The notes beneath the pieces were generated by a model. The model was not told the origin of the DNA. It saw nothing but the letters and a program-made list of their open reading frames with translations, and did no database searches. Below are positions 18,601 to 25,328 of a stretch of 64,000 nt of DNA, piece by piece. Every line of letters begins with the position of its first letter. The stretch's first letter is position 1. Location of the stretch: assembly GCA_023957275.1 (NCBI GenBank), contig JAMLHF010000009.1, positions 1 through 64,000 on the forward strand, given 5' to 3'. Both the position numbers and the translations under genes were made by a program. The stretch comes from Lentimicrobium sp. GTDB taxonomy: Bacteria > Bacteroidota > Bacteroidia > Bacteroidales > Lentimicrobiaceae.

Positions 18601-18651
18601 AACCAGTGGGCTGGTAACAAACATACCCCCATAGGGTTCAACAGGAAATAA
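15628..18651 (+). CDS. Five 46-aa repeats + TPR + tandem CbxX/SpoVK-type AAA+ ATPase
   Basis: A 1007-residue cytoplasmic multidomain protein. Residues 6-235 contain five repeats with exact 46-residue spacing for the first four (FP at 12, 58, 104; F at 150, 196). Each has the form FPxxEIxxGWxxGxxITxLxYGxxxWxxVMSK. I believe this is the DUF7477-type repeat, also seen next to kinases. Residues about 255-410 are TPR helices (AIPYFRKAIKLEPGYFSAYN). Two AAA+ domains of the CbxX/CfxQ family follow: Walker A GPPGTGKT at 483-490 with Walker B ILFIDEA at 542-548, and Walker A at 765-772 with Walker B at 824-830. Both keep the acidic pair DE, so both could hydrolyse ATP. The C-terminus ends in the family-like HTPIGF. 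Relatives remodel protein complexes (Rubisco activase CbbX, type VII EccA, SpoVK). The client here is unknown; the upstream LamG-SH3 membrane protein is one candidate. The ATG at 15628 is the only sensible start. Confidence 0.85.
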   Translation: MQSDNYNICQAFPENEINQAWDGGRQIQGVAFGQNKWILLNSSRTIYGLQRWATNAAFPADEIKEGWDEGFDIIFLAYTGDRWTVILSKDSGFTDQIWRTSSRFPEKEIRQGIKDGYAITSLSYGVDRWAVVMSKGSNLKNQTFITTTDFPETEIAEGWNNGRDITSLAFGDGKWALVMSENTGYKTQSWATRNNFEEGLISDKAGAGNVITGLFHADGMWVYVFSVLPEIVDSGNKSSRSAGLPAAETPDDTFGPEAVELFETGRKYSENNEPAKAIPYFRKAIKLEPGYFSAYNSLGVALDETGKKDEALKCFQKAYELNRHNSIILSNLISQIADNEEPLKTVISLVEAAEPATLEGISSVSALSTIGKAYSVNGRHKKAAGFFRKALEIEPENDDLRMELGYEESHSDTTTASPAKPEVQPVNRPESIESLLAELNHLTGLEQIKRDIDALLKFIRVEKKRQERGIAVGKTTLHTVFAGPPGTGKTTMARLMGRMFKAMGLLKKGHVVEVDRSALVGEFIGQTAIKTNKVIDSALDGILFIDEAYALVPSDARNDFGEEAINILVKRMEDHKHNLVVIVAGYPDEMKRMIASNPGLQHRFTRYFYFDDYNPEQLTRIFKTICHDRKFILTPEAESKVMRYFGFLYRSRDKHFGNARTAGNLFEEAVHLQSARLALLDVDNLPDEALLTITVDDITASVQDEFEDKEMESLDDIMAELNAMVGLEEIKQNIVTLVNFIKTQQKLIATGYEADEISLHSVFFGPPGTGKTTVARLIGRIYKALGLLSKGHVVEVNRSHLVAEFVGQTAPKCSAVIDSAMHGILFIDEAYSLTPEKGGNDFGKEALEIILKRMDDERDKFAVIVAGYTAEMQQLIRSNAGLESRFNNYFYFNDYTPAELLEIFSRKIARRRFHIAPEALSMVDEFFKKLYAEKTESFGNGRMVRNFYEKIIKTHSNRVAHDDSLSRDEIVTFTAEDAAQAIGMMTSIHGRNQWAGNKHTPIGFNRK

Positions 18652-18691
18652 TCATCAGGGCAGCCGGGATACTTCCTGATCGTCAGGTGTA

Positions 18692-19411
18692 TCAATCCAT
18701 ATCCAGATTGGGCTGAACTTTCAGCTCCATGGATTGCAGCTCAAGGGCCGGCAGATTGCCGTAGCCCGGCCGGTTGACCATATAACATCCGTTGTCCAGA
18801 TCTACAAAAGGATATCCCGGGCTGTTTACAGCTATATCAATGAAGTCGAGGCTTACCGGCACATGACCGTGAATCAGCCGCCGGTTTTCTATTTTGGAAG
18901 GGATAATCCGGTAATCCTTTATCCACAGCATGGAGTGGGTATCCTGAAACGGATCCTCAATGTTGAAATTCAGGCCGGCGTGTACCAGTAAAAAATTGCC
19001 TGTAATGTGATAAAGGGGCAGCTTCCTCATCCATTCAATGTAATGCGTTGGAATTTTTGAAAGCTCTGTCGTGCCGAAGCTCTCGAGCGCCTCGCGGCCG
19101 CCGTGGGGCATCCATTGCGCTTTGGATTTGTTGGTCTTCTTCAGAAAAAGAAATCCCCGCGCCTGTTGCTCCTCTTCCCAGGCTTTTATAAAAAATTCCT
19201 CATGGTTGCCCTTCAGGGCAACAATGTTGTATCCCTGATCCTCAAGGCCCATCACATAATCCAGCACGCCCTTCGAGTCAGGCCCCCTGTCAACGAAGTC
19301 GCCCAGAAAATAAAGGGTATCCTCCTTTGCAGGGATTACCAGTTGCTCAATCAATGCGCGCAGGGTGCGGACACAGCCATGAATATCAGGGATAACCCAT
19401 TGTTTAGGCAT
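18692..19411 (-). CDS. PP1-like metallophosphoesterase (Ser/Thr phosphatase or Ap4A hydrolase type)
   Basis: A 239-residue calcineurin-like phosphoesterase with the full metal-binding set: PDIHG (residues 8-12), GDFVDRG (37-43) and GNHE (69-72), then histidines in LLVHAGLNF and LIHGHVP. The short PP1/ApaH-like form fits bacterial serine/threonine phosphatases or dinucleoside polyphosphate hydrolases, and the sequence alone does not separate them. It lies 3 bp downstream of gpmA on the same strand, so cotranscription with phosphoglycerate mutase is likely. The C-terminus faces the AAA gene in a convergent arrangement. Confidence 0.88.
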   Translation of the reverse strand: MPKQWVIPDIHGCVRTLRALIEQLVIPAKEDTLYFLGDFVDRGPDSKGVLDYVMGLEDQGYNIVALKGNHEEFFIKAWEEEQQARGFLFLKKTNKSKAQWMPHGGREALESFGTTELSKIPTHYIEWMRKLPLYHITGNFLLVHAGLNFNIEDPFQDTHSMLWIKDYRIIPSKIENRRLIHGHVPVSLDFIDIAVNSPGYPFVDLDNGCYMVNRPGYGNLPALELQSMELKVQPNLDMD

Positions 19412-19414
19412 ACA

Positions 19415-20164
19415 CTATTTTTTCGCTTTACCCTGATTGGCAACCTCTTCCATCAGTTTCTTAATGGTCTCCTCGTCGCCCAGGAAATAATCCTTCTGCA
19501 GGTTAAGCTGATCATCAAATTCAAATACATAGGGAATGCCTGTCGGCAGGTTCAGGGTGACAATATCCTGATCGCTGATATTCTTCAGGTATTTGATCAC
19601 GGCCCTGAGGCTGTTGCCGTGTGCAGCAACCAGCACCTGCTCGTTTGTTTTCAGCGATTCCCTGATCTCCCCTTCCCAGTATGGCACCATGCGTTCCACG
19701 GTCTCCTTGAGCGATTCGGTAAGCGGGATCAATTCAGGATCAACACCGCGGTAACGGGCATCAAGGCGGGGGTTGCGCTCGTCGTTGTCAGCAACCGGCA
19801 TGGGAGGCACATCGTAACTCCTGCGCCAGATCAGCACCTGCTCATCCCCGAATTTTGAAGCCATTTCAGCCTTGTTCAGCCCCTGCAGGTTGCCATAATG
19901 CTTTTCATTGAGGCGCCAGCTTTTCTTTACCGGAATCCATAGCTGATCCATCTCTTCCAGGGCAAGGTTCAGGGTCTTGATGGCCCTCTTCAGGTAAGAA
20001 GTATACGCAAGGTCAAAAAAGAACCCGTTCTCCTTCATCACCTTTCCGGCCTCACGGGCTTCATTCACCCCGCGTTCCGACAGGTCTACATCGGTCCATC
20101 CGGTAAACCGGTTTTCCTTGTTCCACACACTTTCGCCATGGCGAAGCAATACTAATTTCTTCAT
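19415..20164 (-). CDS. gpmA: 2,3-bisphosphoglycerate-dependent phosphoglycerate mutase
   Basis: A 249-residue enzyme interconverting 3- and 2-phosphoglycerate in glycolysis. The catalytic phosphohistidine motif [10 protein letters not shown] is at residues 6-15 (H9), followed by [14 protein letters not shown], and AAHGNSLRA supplies the second histidine. An insertion typical of the dPGM long form is present ([10 protein letters not shown]). An upstream in-frame start at 20203 is rejected because a -7 box (TAATTTTG, complement 20209-20216) puts the transcription start around 20202. The family N-terminus also begins at [10 protein letters not shown]. It is first in a probable two-gene unit with the phosphoesterase. 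Confidence 0.96.
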   Translation of the reverse strand: MKKLVLLRHGESVWNKENRFTGWTDVDLSERGVNEAREAGKVMKENGFFFDLAYTSYLKRAIKTLNLALEEMDQLWIPVKKSWRLNEKHYGNLQGLNKAEMASKFGDEQVLIWRRSYDVPPMPVADNDERNPRLDARYRGVDPELIPLTESLKETVERMVPYWEGEIRESLKTNEQVLVAAHGNSLRAVIKYLKNISDQDIVTLNLPTGIPYVFEFDDQLNLQKDYFLGDEETIKKLMEEVANQGKAKK

Positions 20165-20208
20165 GTCTGCTTGTTTTATGGTAATTTTTGCATCCAGATT
20201 CAACAGTG

Positions 20209-20216
20209 CAAAATTA
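20209..20216 (-). promoter_or_regulatory. -7 box TAATTTTG for gpmA
   Basis: An exact TAnnTTTG match on the minus strand, about 45 bp upstream of the chosen gpmA ATG. No clear -33 box was seen. Confidence 0.5.
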
Positions 20217-20320
20217 CAAAATTAAGCGCTTCGCCGGCTGAGGCCGTTTCGTTCCATATAGCTTAATGAACATAATGCCGAAAAGTAAGTCATGGCGGTT
20301 ACCATCGTGAATCCAACGCG

Positions 20321-20347
20321 TTGGCGGCCAAAAATTTTATACCTTCG
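20321..20347 (+). promoter_or_regulatory. Promoter for the DUF2723 gene
   Basis: TTGG at 20321-20324 and TACCTTCG at 20340-20347 resemble the -33/-7 pair, with one mismatch in the -7 box and slightly short spacing. This gives a leader of about 40 nt before ATG 20393. Confidence 0.45.
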
Positions 20348-20392
20348 CAGTCAGCCCGATGCCAGGCCTGACTATCTGGCTATTTCAGCCCT

Positions 20393-23300
20393 ATGAAGCA
20401 ATTCAGAAAAATCAATACCCTCACCGGGTGGCTTGTTTTTGCCACTGCATCGGTGGTTTACCTTATTACGGCCGAACCCACAACAAGTTTTTGGGATTGC
20501 GGCGAGTATATTGCCACGGCCTACAAGCTGCAGGTTGGCCATCCTCCGGGAGCCCCGCTTTTTCAGATGCTGGGAAGGGCATTCAGCCTGCTGGCCTTGG
20601 GCGACACCGCCGCGGTTGCCTATACGGTAAATGCCATGTCGGCCCTCAGCAGTGGCTTTACCATTCTTTTCCTTTTCTGGAGCATCACGCACCTGGCCAG
20701 AAAAATCATCAGCCCGAATGACGAATTCAACACAGCCGGCCTGATCACCATTACCGGTTCGGGCGTGGTGGGCGCGCTGGCCTACACCTTCAGCGATTCT
20801 TTCTGGTTTTCGGCCGTCGAAGGCGAGGTTTACGCCCTCTCCTCCTTCTTTACCGCCTTTGTGTTCTGGGCCATGCTGAAGTGGGAGGAATCAGCCGGCA
20901 AGCCCCACTCGGTGCGCTGGATCGTGCTTATTGCCTACATGACCGGGCTGAGCATCGGCGTTCACCTGCTTAACCTGCTGGCCATCCCCGCCATATCGCT
21001 GATATTCTACTTCAGGAAATACAAACCGGCCCCAAAGGGGATCATCATCACCCTGCTGACTTCCGTTGTTTTACTTGGACTGATCATGAACGTGATCATT
21101 CCCTGGATTGTGAAACTGGCCGGACTTTCGGAACTGCTTTTCGTCAATACCTTCAGACTTCCTTTCAATACAGGGACCATCTTCTATTTTCTGGTGCTGG
21201 GCGCGTTGATCGTCTGGGCGCTGCATTATACCCGCTCTCGGGGAAAAGTTGTCTGGAACACCATCGTTTTGGCATTCACCTTTATCCTTATCGGCTATTC
21301 GAGCTTCTTTATGCTGATCATCCGCAGCAATGCCAATACCCCTATTAACGAAAACCAGCCCGACAACGCCATTAACCTGCTTTCTTATCTCAACCGCGAA
21401 CAGTACGGCGACTGGCCGCTGCTGCACGGACCATGGTACAATGCACCTGTGGTTGACAGGGAAGATGGCAGTCCCGTTTACAAGAAGGACCTCCGCAGCA
21501 GAAAATACATTGTCGTTGACCGGCGCAAAGACTATGAACCGGTTTATGATCCTGAATTCACCACAGTTTTCCCGCGTATGTGGAGCAACACCGATGCCGC
21601 ACATGCCGGCAATTACAAAAAGTGGGGCAAGGTAAAGGGGACGCCGGTAACCATTACAAACAGGGATGGTGAAAAAGAGGTGGTGTATAAGCCGACCTTT
21701 GGTGAAAACCTGCGGTATTTCTTTGATTATCAGCTAAATTATATGTATTTCCGGTATTTTATGTGGAATTTTGCCGGGAAGCAAAACGACAACCAGGGCT
21801 TCGGCAACGACCTGAACGGAAACTGGATCAGCGGCATCCGCTGGCTGGACGAGCTGAGGCTGGGCCCCCGCTCTGACCTCCCCGAAAGCATGCAAAGCAA
21901 GGCACATAACCGCTATTACCTGCTCCCGCTGCTGCTCGGGCTTACCGGTCTCTTCTGGCACACCAACCGCAATTACAGGGATGCACTGATCGTAACACTT
22001 TTGTTTATCATGACCGGCATTGCCATCGTGGTATACCTCAATCAGGTGGCCTATCAGCCGCGCGAGCGGGATTACGCCTATGCCGCCTCGTTTTATGCCT
22101 TCTCCATCTGGATAGGCCTGGGCGTTGCCGCAATCGTGCAGATGTTCCGGCGCTTCGCCGCGCAAAAAACGATTGCTTTTACGGTAAGTGCGGCATGCCT
22201 GATTACTGTACCCGGCATCATGGCTTCAGAAAACCTGGACGACCATGACCGCTCCGGAAGGTATACCGCCCGCGATATGGCCAGAAACTACCTTGAATCC
22301 TGCGCCCCCAACGCCATCCTCTTTACCATGGGCGACAACGACACCTTCCCCCTGTGGTACGCGCAGGATGTGGAGGGCATCCGCACCGATGTAAGGGTGG
22401 TCAACCTGAGCCTGCTGGCTTCCGACTGGTACATCAGTCAGATGAAACGGAAGGTTTATGATTCTCCGCCGGTACCGTTCAGCCTGAATTACGAGCAATA
22501 CAAACCCGGAACCCGCGATGTGGTTTACCTGACCAACGATGAAAGAATCCAGGGTGCGGTTGATCTTAAAGAATTGTTCGGAGTGATCCACCAGAATCCG
22601 AAAGCCCTGCAGATTGAAAGCACCTACGGAACGCTGGACTATTTCCCTGTAAAGCAGTTTTACATCACCGCCGATTCAGCAACGGTCGTTAACAATGGCA
22701 CGGTGCCGCCCGGAGACGCGCCCTACATCACCGACACCATAGTTTGGAGCATCAACGAAGGTGCCATTTCGAAAAGTTCGCTCATGGTCCTCGACCTGCT
22801 GGCCCACAACAACTGGGAACGGCCGGTCTATTTCTCCACCACCGCCGGCGAAAGCGCCTACCTTGGCCTCACGGATTACTTCAGGCTTGAAGGAATGGCC
22901 TACCGTCTCGTTCCGGTGAGTAAACCTTCGGAAGACGGCCTTTCAGGGCATGTGAACACTTCAATTCTCTACGACAGGCTTATGCATACATTCTCATACG
23001 GCAATATGGATGATCCGGGCGTTTACCTCGACGAAACCAACCGCCGCATGATTGCCAACCTGAGAAACATTTTCGGCAGGCTGGCGGGCGAACTTGCCGA
23101 AGAAGGAAAAAACGAAGAAGCCATCCGTGTGTGTGACAGATGTCAGGAGCTGATGCCTGATGAATCAATCAGGTACAATTTCTACATGCTGACAATGGCT
23201 GAAATTTATATGCAGGCCGGTGCGCCGGAAAAGGGCGAGAAACTGCTTTCGCGGCTGCTGGACCTTTATACGCAGGATATGGAATACTACCTCAGGTTCC

Positions 23301-23467
23301 CGCGCCATAAAATGCAGCAGCTTGATTTTGATATGCAGCAGGCCCTGGCAGTGATCAACCGGGTAAGTATGGTGGCATCGCATTACAAGCTTACCGGACT
23401 TGAAACGCGGTCAGCAACCGCGCTTGAGCGGCTGTACAACAATTACCTGAATGTTACAGGAAGGTAA
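20393..23467 (+). CDS. DUF2723 multi-pass membrane protein, probable glycosyltransferase C fold
   Basis: 1024 residues. The N-terminal half has about a dozen hydrophobic segments in the arrangement of GT-C glycosyltransferases. The first loop carries TTSFWDCGEYIATAYKL, which corresponds to the acidic loop motif of protein O-mannosyltransferases, and VGHPPGAPLFQMLGR follows. A soluble middle domain and a C-terminal TPR-like part (about residue 890 on: EEGKNEEAIRVCDRCQELMP) extend it. DUF2723 includes human TMEM260, shown to be a protein O-mannosyltransferase. In Bacteroidota this family is a candidate for glycosylating exported proteins, but that is inference here. It is expressed from its own promoter; the deacetylase gene follows after 86 bp. 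Confidence 0.85.
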   Translation: MKQFRKINTLTGWLVFATASVVYLITAEPTTSFWDCGEYIATAYKLQVGHPPGAPLFQMLGRAFSLLALGDTAAVAYTVNAMSALSSGFTILFLFWSITHLARKIISPNDEFNTAGLITITGSGVVGALAYTFSDSFWFSAVEGEVYALSSFFTAFVFWAMLKWEESAGKPHSVRWIVLIAYMTGLSIGVHLLNLLAIPAISLIFYFRKYKPAPKGIIITLLTSVVLLGLIMNVIIPWIVKLAGLSELLFVNTFRLPFNTGTIFYFLVLGALIVWALHYTRSRGKVVWNTIVLAFTFILIGYSSFFMLIIRSNANTPINENQPDNAINLLSYLNREQYGDWPLLHGPWYNAPVVDREDGSPVYKKDLRSRKYIVVDRRKDYEPVYDPEFTTVFPRMWSNTDAAHAGNYKKWGKVKGTPVTITNRDGEKEVVYKPTFGENLRYFFDYQLNYMYFRYFMWNFAGKQNDNQGFGNDLNGNWISGIRWLDELRLGPRSDLPESMQSKAHNRYYLLPLLLGLTGLFWHTNRNYRDALIVTLLFIMTGIAIVVYLNQVAYQPRERDYAYAASFYAFSIWIGLGVAAIVQMFRRFAAQKTIAFTVSAACLITVPGIMASENLDDHDRSGRYTARDMARNYLESCAPNAILFTMGDNDTFPLWYAQDVEGIRTDVRVVNLSLLASDWYISQMKRKVYDSPPVPFSLNYEQYKPGTRDVVYLTNDERIQGAVDLKELFGVIHQNPKALQIESTYGTLDYFPVKQFYITADSATVVNNGTVPPGDAPYITDTIVWSINEGAISKSSLMVLDLLAHNNWERPVYFSTTAGESAYLGLTDYFRLEGMAYRLVPVSKPSEDGLSGHVNTSILYDRLMHTFSYGNMDDPGVYLDETNRRMIANLRNIFGRLAGELAEEGKNEEAIRVCDRCQELMPDESIRYNFYMLTMAEIYMQAGAPEKGEKLLSRLLDLYTQDMEYYLRFPRHKMQQLDFDMQQALAVINRVSMVASHYKLTGLETRSATALERLYNNYLNVTGR

Positions 23468-23553
23468 TGCAGACCGGCTGACCCTGGCGGCAACAACCAC
23501 ACACAGACCTGAAAAGTTTAGTCAGCAATTATCTCATTAAGCATCAGTGAATC

Positions 23554-24174
23554 ATGTATCTCTCAAAATCTCCTACCCTGCTCCGCATCCTTACCCGGAA
23601 AAACCTGGTCTGGAGTATTCCGGAGGCAAAAAAGGAGATATTCCTTACTTTCGACGACGGACCGGTACCTGAAATTACCCCCGGCGTCCTCAGCATCCTC
23701 AGTCAGTATGGGGCAAAGGCCACTTTTTTTTGCGTGGGAGACAATGTGCGTAAAAACCCCGGGGTGTATCAGCAGGTGCTGGATGCAGGCCATGCAACGG
23801 GCAATCACACCTTTAGTCATCTCAACGGATGGAAAACACCCCTGCCTGAATACCTTGGCGACATAGAAAACTGCAGCAATTACGTAAAAAGCAGCTTGTT
23901 CAGGCCCCCTTACGGAAGGATCAGGCCCTCTTACATCCCTTACCTCCGCAAAGACTACCGGATCATAATGTGGTCGGTCATCACCGGCGATTTCGACCGT
24001 GAAGCCAGCCCGGAAAAGATTCTTGATAACGCATTGCGCTTTACGACCGGGGGAAGCATCGTGGTGTTTCACGACAGCCTGAAAGCAGCAGACCGGATGT
24101 TCTACGCGCTGCCCAGGTTTCTTGAAACGTTCAGCAATAAGGGATTTACCTTTCCCGTGTTGCCGGGCAGTTAA
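23554..24174 (+). CDS. NodB-type polysaccharide deacetylase
   Basis: A 206-residue carbohydrate esterase family 4 domain. Motif 1 is TFDDGP (residues 32-37), with the catalytic base and first metal-binding aspartate. Motif 2 is GNHTFSH (83-89), giving the metal histidines. Motif 3 is RPPYG (117-121). WSVITGDFD and VFHDS complete the set. There is no signal peptide, so either it works on a cytoplasmic or lipid-linked saccharide or export is non-classical. The family removes N-acetyl groups from peptidoglycan or other amino sugars. It follows the DUF2723 gene on the same strand, and a shared role in glycan modification is possible. Confidence 0.92.
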   Translation: MYLSKSPTLLRILTRKNLVWSIPEAKKEIFLTFDDGPVPEITPGVLSILSQYGAKATFFCVGDNVRKNPGVYQQVLDAGHATGNHTFSHLNGWKTPLPEYLGDIENCSNYVKSSLFRPPYGRIRPSYIPYLRKDYRIIMWSVITGDFDREASPEKILDNALRFTTGGSIVVFHDSLKAADRMFYALPRFLETFSNKGFTFPVLPGS

Positions 24175-24618
24175 ATCATTGTCGTTCCGGGAAATTCAAG
24201 CATAATCCCTGACTGCCAACAGGTAACAGCGGCCGAGGCTAAGTACAGGCGGGCGCTACTGATAATAATACATTCAGGCCAGCAGAATTTATATTAATAA
24301 TCACTATTGTCCGGTTAAAATATGAAAAGAACCTGCCACAAAGACACCGAGACACTAAGTACCACTAAATGAGAAAAATAAATTCGTGCAACCTGATGCC
24401 TTTGAGCCACTTCGGCAGGCTCAGTGCATCGCTTTGTGGCGAAAAAGTGAAAGTAAGCCGTAACTTGTTACATTCTTCTGAAACCCATAATTACAAAGCA
24501 TACTGGTCAAATTTTATTATTTTTCCCGGACAACAATGATTAATAATGCAATCTTTATCAGTTCAACCATTCACCTGATGGTATTCAGCCTTTGTTCTGC
24601 TTTCGTGCTTCTGCTTTC
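24175..24618. other. Intergenic region with dispersed-repeat fragments
   Basis: A stretch of 444 bp without a gene. CACAAAGACACCGAGACACT (about 24337-24356) and CTTCGGCAGGCTCAGTGCAT (about 24411-24430) look like two low-complexity intergenic motifs common in Bacteroidota chromosomes. The second resembles the GAGCGTAGCCGAA element near 6354. The rest is AT-rich, with no hairpin of note. Confidence 0.5.
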
Positions 24619-24927
24619 CTAGAATTCCAGACTAACTTTGAGATGCCCCCCAAGTCCTTCCCGAATAATTCTCATAAGTGTAGAAAGGCGAATATCACTG
24701 GCGTTGTTTTCAATTCTTGATATATAGTTCTTCGTTGTACCACATTTGAGCGCAAGTTCTTCCTGTGTCATATTTTGTTGTTTCCTGGCTTCCTGAATAA
24801 GTATACCAATTTTAAAATTCTCAAATTCTTCTTCATATTTGTCTCTGGTTGGAGTACCAACTCTCCCATACTTATTATCCAGATGGTCGTCCCAGGAAAC
24901 AAGATTAGTTTCTTGATTTGTCTTCAT
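24619..24927 (-). CDS. XRE-family antitoxin (HigA-like)
   Basis: A 102-residue protein with a Cro/C1-type helix-turn-helix in its C-terminal half (about residues 45-95). MTQEELALKCGTTKNYISRI shows the two helices. The N-terminal 40 residues are the likely toxin-binding arm. It overlaps the toxin gene by 23 bp and is downstream of it, the toxin-first order of HigBA systems. The antitoxin would neutralise the RNase and repress the shared promoter at 25264-25295. Confidence 0.88.
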   Translation of the reverse strand: MKTNQETNLVSWDDHLDNKYGRVGTPTRDKYEEEFENFKIGILIQEARKQQNMTQEELALKCGTTKNYISRIENNASDIRLSTLMRIIREGLGGHLKVSLEF

Positions 24928-25243
24928 AGTAGTTGTTCTTTAAACGTTCTGCTTTTTCTATTTCTCTTTTCGGAGTTTTTACAGACTTTTTCTGAAAACC
25001 ATTCAGCAGAATTATAAGATTCCCTTCATCAAAGAAGCATATTATCCGGAATATATCGCTTCCTGCTTTAATTCTGATTTCAAAAAGTCCATCTGTTCCT
25101 TCAAGATGCTTGAAAAATTTCTCCGGAATCATTCTTAATGTCCGAACCAGACCTATGATCCAATCAATTTTATCTTGAACCTCTGGCCTTTGCTTATAAT
25201 AGAAATCCCAAAACTCGGTTCCATATACATAAGTAGTCCGCAT
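24905..25243 (-). CDS. RelE/HigB-like toxin (phage-derived Gp49 family)
   Basis: A 112-residue protein. IPEKFFKHLEGTDGLFEIRI, then GSDIFRIICFFDEGNLIILL and a basic helix FQKKSVKTPKREIEKAERL form the signature of Gp49/HigB-type RelE-fold toxins, which usually cleave mRNA on the ribosome. The ATG at 25243 lies about 14 nt after the expected transcription start of a very good Bacteroidota promoter. It is translationally coupled to the antitoxin through a 23-bp overlap. The cassette sits between T9SS cargo genes and a repeat-bearing gap, which fits lateral insertion, but no ends were identified. Confidence 0.88.
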   Translation of the reverse strand: MRTTYVYGTEFWDFYYKQRPEVQDKIDWIIGLVRTLRMIPEKFFKHLEGTDGLFEIRIKAGSDIFRIICFFDEGNLIILLNGFQKKSVKTPKREIEKAERLKNNYYEDKSRN

Positions 25244-25263
25244 AAATTTTTCAATTTCGAAGC

Positions 25264-25295
25264 AAAGTTACCTATTTAGACAACTATTTCCAAAT
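25264..25295 (-). promoter_or_regulatory. Consensus promoter of the toxin-antitoxin operon
   Basis: On the minus strand TTTG (25292-25295), an exact 20-nt spacer, and TAACTTTG (25264-25271): a full match to TTTG-N19-21-TAnnTTTG. This is the best promoter in the window. Confidence 0.75.
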
Positions 25296-25328
25296 TATTA
25301 TTCATTTAATCCTCAAAGTAATATTGGC

